From Ligula intestinalis (lineage: Eukaryota; Platyhelminthes; Cestoda; Diphyllobothriidea; Diphyllobothriidae): a stretch of DNA of 64,000 nucleotides. The stretch spans positions 90,649,673 through 90,713,672 of the forward strand of contig JAYGXS010000002.1 of the NCBI GenBank assembly GCA_036362985.1, given 5' to 3'. Positions 54,462 through 64,000 of this stretch are shown in pieces (within the stretch, counting starts at the first letter, position 1; the number at the start of each line of letters is the position of its first letter). The notes below the pieces were generated by a model. The model ran no database searches. It was not told the DNA's origin and saw only the letters and a program-made list of their open reading frames with translations. The translations under genes and the position numbers were made by a program.

Positions 54462-57339
54462 CGGTAAGCCCTGTCCGAACTTTCTCCGCTTTCCGTCGGT
54501 TCTTTAGCTTTAAGTAATTTCTACCCAGATGCCTGTATGCATTAAATATACTTGGTACAGTTGTAATAATGCCTAGTTTCGCAGGCTGCTATTTCACAGA
54601 GTCTACGTGTGATGGGATGCAGCGGCGAGTCTGAAGGGCTCGACCTAACCTTCTCTTCTGTCGTAGAGTTGACTAATCTAGGTCTACAAACCACCACAGT
54701 GCCTACATGATCTGCCTTGTCACTTTTTTGAGTTAGCCTCATACTCGGTATCTAATACGGGTGGCGATGAATAGTTTGCCCAGATGACTTCAGCCGTCTT
54801 TCTTGGATAACCCGATATGCTCCCGATGTTATCACATCAAACGTGAGCTGTCGAATTTCAAGACATGCTAGACGTATTTCAATTAACGAATCGCTATCGG
54901 TTTCAGAGGTGAAATACTTGTGCTTATAGCTCTCTTTCACGCACAGCTCATAGCTCACAATGACTTAGTTTTTATAAACTGGCTATCGTGAAAGATATCC
55001 TCATACTTTGTCCCACAAGGCGAGCGCAGGGGTGACTTACATGGGTGTTTGTTTATAGGGGACCTGAGTTCCGTTGCCTCTACCTTGCCCTCCCTCCCTC
55101 CCCACACACCGTACTCTGATGCAAGGCAAAGCATCAAGTGGACCGAATGTACACGAGAGCTGAGGAATGAACAAAGCCTAGCAGCCCATCTGAGCATATC
55201 ACACACGATTCGTTCCCTACTTAGCGTGTATCAGCCTTCGTCAAGTGGCTCTCCTCTTACTTAAACGTGATGAGCATATTCTCACGTGTGACTTTTCACT
55301 TGTGATACTACTGCTATTGGTTCTCGGTCGTGGATTTGACATTTATAAGACCGGTTAATTCACCTTAATAAAAACACCATCAAGTAAATATGTAAGTATT
55401 TTTAGACTTAAGTCTGCAGTTGGCACAGTCATTCTAATTGTATTACTGTAAACTTCAGCAGAATTGTGGTCTTAGTTTCAGCTCTAACATATTCCGACAG
55501 ATAGGTACTTTTGTTGACATAACAGTGCTTCACCTTATTCAAGGCGTATAAGTTAGCTTCATGCTGGCACACGTTATTTTTCAAGTTTTTGCAATCACCT
55601 GACGCACCTGTGAGGCATTTACTAATGGATAGTTCATAATTTTTAGGGAATTTTTAGCTCCATCCTGTTTTGTATATGATTGAGACATATAATCCCATTC
55701 GAAGTCGATATATTTTATTCAATGCTCCGTTACGCTTTCAGTCTCCGAAGGGTTGTGCAAAACCTATTGTTGACTCCATGTTTCCTCTGAATCTGTTGAT
55801 CTACCCTAGTATGAGAAAATAGCAGCTCCTGGAACTTTTAGTTATATATGGCATCGAAGGCTTCATGACCACCGGGTCGCCTGTCGCAATTTATCTTTGT
55901 CAGTCGCCGTCTCCACGTCTACTTCCACCCGTTTTGACTTTTTGCTTTCACCAGAACGCAGTGCTGTGAGAGGCAAGAGTTAAATAAATGCAGCGCAGGT
56001 TTGGTTATATAAACAAATGCGTGAGCAAGCCGCGGCCGCGCAAACCTGGTGCACGGCACTGGGCGTTGTCGTTTACGGCGGTCGAATATGCGCCGCTGAT
56101 TTCTAGTCACTGTACCCCGACCACTGGTGCACCTGGTATACTTGGCGGTTTGTTTGTTGCACTTAGTGGCAGCCTTGTCTTGCAAGTTTTTTTAGTCTTC
56201 ATTGGTTAGGCCGTTCAGAAAGTAAATTTTCCGTTTAATTTCTTGTCACCAGGCCTTGAGTTAAGAAGGATATCCAGGTTTAGCATTTAGACTTGGAAAA
56301 ATTTGCTGAGTCTGAAACTGAAACCTACGCGAGGGAGGAGTTACCGCTGCATTTTATCTTCTTTCTGACTAATTTATGATGTCTGCCGCAGTATATTGAG
56401 ATGTTGTGAGGGCAACAGCCTAGCTAGGTACGTATATCAAAACGCTCCTCGACCCGACCAACTTGGAAGTTTTCACAAGCAAATGTTTTGTGAACACGCC
56501 AGTGACATGTATGTATATATATTTTCAGATTTGAGTCGACTTCTCCACGATACCGAACATTGGCGATTGACCTATTACCGGGACAGTGGCCTCTAGTAAT
56601 GGAGACTTGTACTTAAGTAGCCGGTCACGCTGCAGATTATTCGACTCAACTATGCTAATTCATGCTTTTCTGAATGCTGGGCTTTGCGAGTGAAAAATGA
56701 ACAGTAGGGTTTTCCTGTGGGGTGTCACAAAGGCCTTTTGTACTATAACCACCTACTTATATGTTTTAAGTAGGTTGATTTACCCACAATCTTCCAGGTT
56801 TCTGCACACTATCCGTCGACCCAGCAGGAATTTGATGATGGCATCGAACTGCAGAGTGGTCCTCCGAAGGTCACAGCCTACCATAACCGCTTAAATCAGT
56901 AAAATAAGCAAATTTGGCCTTTTAAATTACCTACGGTAATAATCGCTTACTTACAAGTGTTAAGTAGGGCGATTTCCTCAATCTTCCCACCTTTGTATTG
57001 TGCTAACTTTTCTAGTTGGTTTTGGGAGTATCACTAGAAAATGCACCTCAATAGCCTCGCCCGAGGTTAGGGTGCGCTATCCCCTACATATCCACGGTCG
57101 CCGTTGGTCGGGTGGCGGGGGAGGGGAGGCGATCATATTAAAGTCCATTTCAGTGTCTTCTCCCAAGGTTTGAGTACGCGACCCAACCTGTCCTCGTAAC
57201 TTTTTTTATTTTACAGAAATATTGCGATCTAATTTGTTCCCTGACATGCCCTGCCCGTTCTCTCCCCTATAATCAGGAGCCCGTAAGGCCGAGGGGCGCT
57301 CTTCACACACTACCCACAAGGAATCCCTACCAAATGAAC
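54462..57339. other. SHC intron 2, first part
   Basis: No gene seen. Short open frames (for example 55988-56209) have no domain. Confidence 0.5.
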
Positions 57340-57740
57340 GAAGACTGGGGTGTGTGACCATCGTTGCCCGAGGACCACCCTTCGGGGGAAGTACACCGAC
57401 TTAGTCTCAAATGAGACAGTCAGCACTCGTTGCGACAATATCACTAGGATGTCTGAGGCCATCAAATAGAAACGACTGAGGTGGTTTGAGTACGTTCTCT
57501 GTCGTCTGTCTCACGAGCTCAGTTGCACTGTCCTTGATGCGGTACCGTTATCCACTTAAAGGCCTCGAAGGGGTGGCCACCACCTGGCTCGACAAAGTTC
57601 TAGAAAACGTGGTAACGGTTCTTGAATCTCCGCTATTCGGTCCCCATTACGCCCATCCGATCCGCTGCCACATCATCACGTGGGGAGAGGCGCAATAGGT
57701 GATATTATCGAGGCCGACTAGATCAAGCATGATCACAGCC
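57340..57740 (+). pseudogene. Non-LTR retrotransposon RT, C-terminal scrap
   Basis: The frame reads GKYTDLVSNETVSTRCDNIT, RMSEAIK, a stop, then KRLRWFEYVLCRLSHELSCT. It is the same C-terminal region as the - strand fragment at 16930-17680 (KYTDFVSNEAVRTRCDKITR, then ISQAIQERRLRWF). GDIIEAD near 57700 is the usual end of this family. Stops and frameshifts throughout. Confidence 0.75.
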
Positions 57741-60100
57741 ACACTATGTAAAAGTACAGTAATCCGCTTCGTTTGTTGTATAGCTTCTTTAAAGGTGATT
57801 GTCTCCTTTAAAGATCAGAAAGGCGGAGCCAAAGCCGTAAAATCACGTTGTGCCCATCACAATAGCCCTCGCTATCCGCCACCCTTGGCAGGCAATTTAC
57901 GACAAGTTGAATGACTAGAGAAGCATGACTTAGAAAAAATGAATTGTCGATCGTCGCTCAACCACATTTAGCAGAAATATCCCGGTCATTAAAAGCAATC
58001 GTTAGCTAGGGTGTTTCCAGGGCGTATTAATAGTCAGGGTCTTCCCATTCATAATGCATCGAGGTTGGGATGGACAGTAAAGTCTTTCGGGGACGCTAAC
58101 GTTTTTGGGGCAGCTTTTATACACGTTTTATCAATAAGACTTGTTTTTCGCCGTTGCGTCGTTAGTATGACAGTGATCAGTCTGGATCGCTCAAATTAAT
58201 GTTCTTCGTTAGTTTCGGACAATGTTGTGCATACGTCAGTTTTTAAAGTGTGAGTACGCCTAATCCTTGTCGACGTGTTACGCTTCGTTGCTGACTATCT
58301 GAACTTTGGATTCTGCATACTGGCTCCCGAGAGTAAGGGTCATTGGCATATTTTCGCGTGCTATGAAAGTTAGCGTAGGTCCAGATTTCCATGCGATTGC
58401 CGTCGCCGCATTGGAATGGGCAAGCCAGCCAAAGCCAGCTTGTGAAAGTCACAGGACATTTGTCCAAGTCTCCGTGGTTTCCGTCTAAGCTCCGCATTTG
58501 ACCGCGCGAGATACGTAGATCAAGGTAACCTCTCAAGTACCTCAATTCTTGACTCTCCTGGCTTTGAACAAATCTTCACACGTGGTGCATTGGCTCGCAT
58601 GCTTCCACTTCCTTCCAAAAAGAATTATTTATAGAGCCTCGGATTTTTTTGCACCGAAACAGCTTGTTGCCTGTCGTACTGGAAGATTCTGCTGTCAGGC
58701 AACTGTGGCCTTAATCCCACGATCGCAGGTTATAATCCCACCTGAACTCTGAGGCCGAATGAACCAGTATCGATGCAAGTAAGAATTAGTCAGAAATTGG
58801 AAATTCCGGCATATACATGTAATGGTCCGATGATAATTTATCAAAAACTTGCGTGTACTCGCTATCCGCTCTTCTGAATTCTGTGATGGGAATATTTGAA
58901 ATGATTCCCCCTATTGTCAAACATTTGTCCATCAACTTTTAAAGTCATGATGATTTGCTTTCAAATCAAATTAAATACTGTTTTACAGTACGATTTCGGT
59001 GAACGGAGTGTTTAGCATCATCACTGAGATGAAAACTGCTTACTACTGCGTTATGATTATTTTTGAATCAAAAATAATTCTTAAAGATGCCCTGGTCGAT
59101 GGTCTTTGGTGTTCCGGAAATGAATGCCAACGCGCCAATAATCTCAGCACATGAACTTCACTAATTAGTTACTTAAAATTTGTTCGTCTTTTTTTTCAGT
59201 TTGCACAAAGGGATTTCGAGGGCATATTGTAGATATCTTTGCCGGACAGCACTACATTAGTGAACTTTGCTTCCCGCCTCTAATGGCTATTTTATAATTG
59301 TTACACCCTTCATCGTAAGGAGGAAGACGAGCTTTTGTCGCGAGTTTTTATGTTTTTCTTCTTCCACGCTTGACGTTTCTTGTTGTAGAGCAGGAACTAG
59401 CTCCTTTATCTCTGACCCTGGCTATCAGAAAGTCCAGTCAGATCGCATGAACCATGACTATTCATTCTTCTAAAAGCCTCCTAGGCTGTGGTTGGCCGGA
59501 CGGTGGTTGCAAGAGGTGGTTTTTGTAAAGTAGTGGTTCCTTTTAGTTCTCGCATTGCAGCGTTATCTCTTTTCATCCGCCGTTGTCATACACCAGGTTG
59601 AGAGTCCAGGATTGTGTTTGAAGACTGCAGTTAAGGCTTCAGTGGATGATAAATAACGTTCGTTGTCGTGATAACGCTGTGGCCTGTGACTTGACAGTTG
59701 TCCGCTTTGCCATAATGCGACAATAAGGTACATTTTATGCTGCCTGCACTGTATTGCCCATAACTGCTTATTCGTCTCACGTAAATGTCTGCCTGTTCCG
59801 CACCTAGTATTTGCTACATCCTGTCCCAGTATACGTCGCCTGTGAACGCATTGGGTGACCCTTGGCGGGACTACCAGACAAGTCCCGCATTCCTGCACTT
59901 TTCTCAGCTCGGTCCTCACTGTTGTAGTGCTTGTTGGACCGAATCGACTGCTAGTACAATAAGCCCCCCTACTTCGCCATATCCTGATATTTCTGCGAGT
60001 GATCCTTGGCTTTCCATACTCGCACGCTTTTCGTAGACAACAGTTTTTTTCGTTCCTCCTTTGTTTTCACCTCATTTCGAATAAACTTGCCTGCCAATAG
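57741..60100. other. SHC intron 2, second part
   Basis: Contains hammerhead-like repeat copy C (58800-58900). No other gene or element recognised. It ends at the acceptor CTGCCAATAG. Confidence 0.5.
58800..58900 (+). repeat. HB hammerhead-like terminal repeat, solo copy C
   Basis: CATGTAATGGTCCGATGATA, then ATTTATCAAAAACTTGCGTG and TACTCGCTATCCGCTCTTCT. The CCGATGA core is kept, but GAAA has decayed to CAAAAA. No coding remnant is attached. Confidence 0.55.
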
Positions 60101-60289
60101 GTTCTCCTTAATCATCGACTATCTTCGGTCTCTTTTGCCTCCGCTGGTGACGCAGAAATGCTGGATTTTGTGAGTTACATAGCAAAAGACACTTCTGATA
60201 ATCGGGTCTGCTACGTATTCCAGTGCAGCGACGGCGTCTCGCGTGAATTCATATCTTCCATCGGCCGCGTCTTCCGTCTTGTATATCAG
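60101..60289 (+). CDS. SHC-type adaptor, PTB exon 3
   Basis: The acceptor is CTGCCAATAG and the donor CAG|GTTTGA. The frame gives VLLNHRLSSVSFASAGDAEM, LDFVSYIAKDTSDNRVCYVF, QCSDGVSREFISSIGRVFRL and VYQ. It matches the SHC PTB core, with its (A)NHHMQSISFASGGD, Y(V/I)AYVAKD, NQRACH and DVISTIGQAFELRF blocks, almost position by position. Exactly 63 codons, phase 0 at both ends. This exon makes the gene assignment firm. Confidence 0.92.
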
Positions 60290-60654
60290 GTTTGAATCTT
60301 TTTCGCGTTCCTTTCTTCTCCCTTCAATGTTACCTGGCTGATCTTAAGGCAAGAGTTGACATGATCGATTGGCCAGGCCACTTATAATCGTATCTCTTCC
60401 TGCGCAGGCCCAAAAATGACTGTCGGGGCAAGCTGTAATTGTTCCAACCGGCTCTCTTTCAAGAGAAAAAACTCGCGGCATGCCAGTCTACCTAGTCGGT
60501 CGGGGTGCTGTGATCCACTTTAGTGTCGAGTTAAACCTGGATGATCGTGTCTTGTCTGAATCAGCGTCATTTTTATATCACCTCTGTTTGGCACCATCTA
60601 GTAGTCTTTGCGCTTGTCAGTGGAGAGTGGTTTATCCACTGCTGCATCGGCATA

Positions 60655-60905
60655 GATGACTTATATGGCTTCCCAAACAGGACATGACAAAAGGGACCGC
60701 TCGCAATACAGATGGTCTTGGGTCATGTTTCATGGAACTTAGGGTTAGGTTGAAGTTTATGTTTGACGTTGAGTTTAGGGTTAAGGTTCGAGTTAGTATT
60801 AACCGTAGTGTTAGGGTTTAGGATAGGATTAGGATTAAAATTAGATCTACGACTTAGGTTTATGTTAGGGCCTACGTTAGCATTAGGACGTCCTGTATAG
60901 ACGGC
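60655..60905 (+). repeat. Dispersed repeat with degenerate TTAGGG-like block, copy 3
   Basis: Lead segment GATGACTTATATGGCTTCCC AAACAGGACATG, then ACTTAGGGTTAGGTT, GAGTTTAGGGTTAAGG, GTGTTAGGGTTTAGG and TAGGATTAGGATT. The best preserved of the blocks, and closest to true TTAGGG. Confidence 0.55.
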
Positions 60906-61334
60906 CGTGTAAGTAATCTTTACCATGTTTCCCTGTTAACTTTTTAACTATGCTGGCAGACTGGATCCTTCAGCATGTACCATAAAACCGCTCAATGAAG
61001 CATAAGTTAATGGTCGGCTAATTGCAATTTGAACCACAATTACATTTCGGTGTTAGTGAACCCATGCGCAGATACACGTTTTGCTATGTCACATATATGG
61101 TCGTGATGGTAATCGAAGCGATCCTGAAAATCAACTATTTTAACATTTACGTGGATTTCTCAAGTTTTGCTGTCGCACATATCTATTTGGTCACTGTAGT
61201 CAGTAAAGTTCGTGGGTAAATGGGTAAATTCGGTGACCTCTCCGCCTACCAGGTGGCTAAAACGAAGGGAAAATTTGACATCTGATATACCAGACACACG
61301 TGGTTCTCGTTGGAATTGTTTAAAAACTCTGGAA

Positions 61335-61455
61335 TGGGATGCAAGCGTACAGCGCCTCCGTCAACACAGTTCTCCTATTCGGATGTGAGACTTTGCTGTT
61401 GCACTGGGAAGATATCCATAGGCTGGAGTTATTCCGCCGATGGCATTTGCACTAG
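61335..61455 (+). pseudogene. Reverse transcriptase C-terminal scrap
   Basis: YSASVNTVLLFGCETLLLHW, then EDIHRLELFRRWHLH matches the VLLYG(C/A)E(T)W.L..ED.R.LE.F block of RTE-like reverse transcriptases (compare SVFLYECEYWAMRVEEERKL at 17.4 kb). Nothing else of the element is recognisable. Confidence 0.6.
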
Positions 61456-62384
61456 TTGTTTGAGTTTGCTCATGTGTTCGTGTCTCTAACAGCGAAGCTA
61501 CTTAATCGATTAGACGTTCAACCTTTCAGTTGGGCCGACCCAAAGGTAAGACCAACCAGGATTTCCTGTGTGCCAAATCTAGTCCGTACCGACGAGGGGT
61601 GGAGTAACGACAACACCGAAAGCTTCAAGCATGCCGTTTTTGGTGTGCGTAGCTGACCTACCAACTAGTTCGTTTTCCTCCCAGGAGCAGGTTTTCTACC
61701 TTCGGAAACGCAAGACGATTGTTGCCATACGGGGAACCCACAAGAAAGTGCCGGCCTACCTAGTTGTGATGAACGCTGACAGAGGAAGTTGTTCCCTACG
61801 CACCACTGACCTGAGGACAATTGAAAAGTTCTGTCGCTGGCATCTCAGGCAACTGTACTACCACTTGCTTACGGTCCATCATTCGAACCCGGAACTCTAC
61901 CGCGTCTTATTGGCGTCGCCTTTTTCTGACGACGATGCAGTACCTTTTTGCCGTCTCAGGTAGCCCGGTTACACGTTCTGTCGACTTGAAACGGAACTCG
62001 TTTGTGACATTTTCTCCCCCACCCTCTGTTAGAATTGCTTTTGATACCGCGAGGGCCAAGTGCAGCGTGGCCAGAAGTGGTTGAAATACATCCGAAGAAA
62101 TAGCTGTAGTCTACATAGATGCATAACGGAAATTTTTAAATGACCAGGAAGTGGCCGGGAATAGGCCTCATTGTCTACTGTTTTTGTCTACTGAAATGTC
62201 AACTAAACAGCCTCTAGGAAACTCACTCAATGAGATCAAGGCCACCGCCTTTTGGAAACCATCGTAGCATCCTCTGGGCATCGGATCGTGGTGTGGTACG
62301 CGCGGAATGGTGGTTTAGTTTTGTGAGCCACTGTGCTCGAGCCCGCCTTTGGTCGCCCTGACACTGTCCTCCAATTGGAGCCCT

Positions 62385-63120
62385 GCAGGGTGAGGAAGGA
62401 GCTAGTGCAGTAGATGTGGCGCAAGTGTGTCATTATCTGCAAGTCACGGGTGCTGCACACACTCCGTGGGGCATGTGGTGGACGTCGTAGCTCCCAGTGT
62501 TCCAGTTCTCGTGTCGAGTGCCGTCCATGCTTGTTAGGAGGGCCCACCACGCGAGTCATAACTCGGGCTGTCCTAAGGGCACTAGAACTAAGGAATCGGA
62601 CAGGCCACCGATGCACGCAGGGCGGGTTAAGAGAGCGACCGTGAAAGGCCAACACTCAAGCATGAAAGGATAACCACGGGCCAGGGTCTGCCACCCGTGA
62701 GGTCATGCCTGGCCAGGGGCAAAGCACGCGCGACAAGCCTCACCTGAGGACACGATGGCGGAGGCACGACGGCTGCCTGTAGAGGCCACTCGTGGCAAGC
62801 CAATAGGAAACAATGACTACTGGCCCGTAAATAGCGAGGCTGCGAGCAAAAGGTCATTCTGCTGCTGTGAGACACGGAACTTTGTTACCGAGACACACTG
62901 CCGATGACCCGAGATTCTGCTGCTATCGACAAGACCTGCTGTTGGCCGAGACGCGCTACCGACGACAGAGGACACGCTGCTGACGGGCACACAGAAGACA
63001 ACGCTGATGTACAAGCAGAACTAGTGACACTAAAGTACTATCTGCTATCCTGTCTGCCTTCTCTTCCTAACACGTAACTGGGGGACATAACCGGTTTTGA
63101 AACAGGAACACCGGCGACGT
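62385..63120 (-). repeat. GC-rich repeat element of unknown class
   Basis: Composition differs from its surroundings. The segment GTCATGCCTGGCCAGGGGCA, then AAGCACGCGCGACAAGCC looks like an interspersed element. The piece GCCACATCTACTGCACTAGC (reverse of 62420) resembles segments at 7325 and 29035. Loose ~60 bp internal units (ACCGAGACACACTGCCGATG and GCCGAGACGCGCTACCGACG) occur at 62890-63000. No coding frame. Confidence 0.4.
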
Positions 63121-63666
63121 AGGTGATCACCGCAGACGTAGGTTATAAAAATACTCTCTGCTTCCATAAGCGGACTGAAACACCGTTTGCGACAGACAAT
63201 TTAGTTGGTTCTTTGCATTTGCGCTGTACTTCTCTTCCGCTGTTTGAATAGGAGTGATAGAAACTATACCACAAAGAACATACTTTTCCTGGGTTTATTT
63301 ATGCCCGTCCCTGGAGAACGCGAATTTTTTCAGCCTCATAGAAGGACTTGACCCGATTCGCTGTTTACTATGCTACCTAGGATGAGCGATGCCGCATTAA
63401 TAAGCTCCCTGTAAACGGCATTTTGAACACCCTGGCCGAGGATATAGCAGGTAGTTTAACACAGAAACCTGTGTTGTGCAGAATTTGGCCACCAAGCATG
63501 ACTGGATGGTGCTTGCTTCACATCTAGGAAATACCCATAGCCAAGATGGTAAGCTGTTACTGATTTATGCAACGAAAGAACTTTGGACCCGACCTGACGT
63601 TTGATTGCGCTGTGAGAGAACAGTGATGGGGAATGTTTGCTTAAGTTAAATTTTCCTTCCACTTAG

Positions 63667-63801
63667 GAATTTCGCAAAGCCAATCCTCTGCTGCAAAGCT
63701 CCATGCTCGTCAGAACCGCCTCCCCTTCTAACTCTCAGCAAAACATGACCTCCGCCAACTTCCCATTCAATAGCTTCGAGTCCTCACTTCTTACGGCTCC
63801 G
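63667..63801 (+). CDS. SHC-type adaptor, exon 4 (end of PTB and linker)
   Basis: The acceptor is CCTTCCACTTAG and the donor CCG|GTATGA. The frame gives EFRKANPLLQSSMLVRTASP, then SNSQQNMTSANFPFNSFESS and LLTAP. Joined to exon 3 it reads RLVYQ-EFRKANPLL, as SHC has RFKQYLRNPP at the end of the PTB domain. The rest would be the start of the collagen-homology linker, rich in Ser and Asn. 45 codons, phase 0 at both ends. The SH2 exons should lie to the right of the window. Confidence 0.78.
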
Positions 63802-64000
63802 GTATGAGAATTTAAAACCTATTCTATTTTCCCGGTAGCACTACTTGTAGTTTTTTTCGTTACTTGCACGCGTTATTTCACTGGCCCCCTATGGGCGCAA
63901 CCAGTGTTCAGCTAGCGACGAATTGACCGTCTGCGCGCTCTGATTGGCCACACTGAAAGCCAATTATGTCGACAAGAGCCATTTTTTTTCTGCCGAACCA
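63802..64000. other. Start of the next SHC intron
   Basis: Begins GTATGAGAA. No feature recognised up to the window edge. Confidence 0.5.

Larger units (their letters stand above)
60290..63666. other. SHC intron 3 with repeats
   Basis: Contains a telomere-like repeat (60655-60905), an RT scrap (61335-61455) and a GC-rich repeat (62385-63120). The frame 61631-61963 has LRTIEKFCRWHLRQLYYH, weakly like an RT C terminus, but I would not call it. Confidence 0.5.

Noticed and set aside
62236..62655. 139-codon - frame in the GC-rich repeat
   Set aside because: High GC content lengthens open frames, and the + strand has a similar frame over the same bases. No motif.
1..64000. Bacterial or phage operons, CRISPR arrays, rRNA genes
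   Set aside because: No regularly spaced repeats with unique spacers, no ribosomal sequence, and the only genes are intron-split animal genes.

Overview
The window reads as nuclear DNA of a flatworm, most likely a tapeworm and plausibly a diphyllobothriidean such as Spirometra, Dibothriocephalus or Schistocephalus. I infer this from very short coding exons split by 30-63 bp micro-introns or multi-kilobase introns, from dense non-LTR and Penelope-like retroelements, from an RTE-like element ending in C2H2 zinc fingers, and from many hammerhead-bearing repeats. No operons, ribosomal RNA genes or CRISPR arrays are visible. All family assignments are from motif recognition by eye, without a search.

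Three host genes can be assembled. (1) A TRMT1-type tRNA (guanine-26) dimethyltransferase runs on + strand, with its last three exons at 5993-6191, 20877-21311 and 26165-26294. Splice phases match exactly, and one intron of 14.7 kb is packed with repeats. (2) A complete, very compact Aurora-family kinase lies on - strand at 36136-35080. It has seven exons and introns of 30, 32, 39, 32, 63 and 30 bp, and changes at key kinase positions. (3) A SHC-type PTB-domain adaptor runs on + strand, with exons at about 49739-49869, 54286-54461, 60101-60289 and 63667-63801; it continues beyond the right edge.

Most of the rest is mobile DNA. There is an intact 800-codon Penelope-like element (PLE) with 268 bp inverted terminal repeats (1123-3842). 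Remnants of at least two other GIY-YIG PLE lineages lie at 13.8-14.5, 17.8-18.4 and 19.2-19.8 kb. A decayed RTE-like element spans 40.6-44.1 kb and carries three nested insertions. A nearly intact CR1-like element spans 45.06-48.85 kb (-) and shows an overlapping -1 frame junction. A jockey-like element sits at 51.5-53.8 kb. Short RT scraps lie near 17, 30.5, 57.4 and 61.4 kb. There are also a tRNA-derived SINE, a tRNA-like unit, a fold-back element, a ~700 bp dispersed repeat in three copies, and degenerate TTAGGG-like blocks.

The most striking layer is ribozyme-like. One ~336 bp repeat carrying a type I hammerhead occurs four times, including a tandem stretch at 39.4-40.3 kb. That architecture matches animal retrozymes, which give rise to small circular RNAs. 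A second hammerhead-like motif marks the terminal repeats of a GIY-YIG PLE lineage (six copies), and one copy folds almost perfectly by hand. PLE enzymes and hammerhead repeats therefore sit interleaved in the introns and spacers of ordinary genes.
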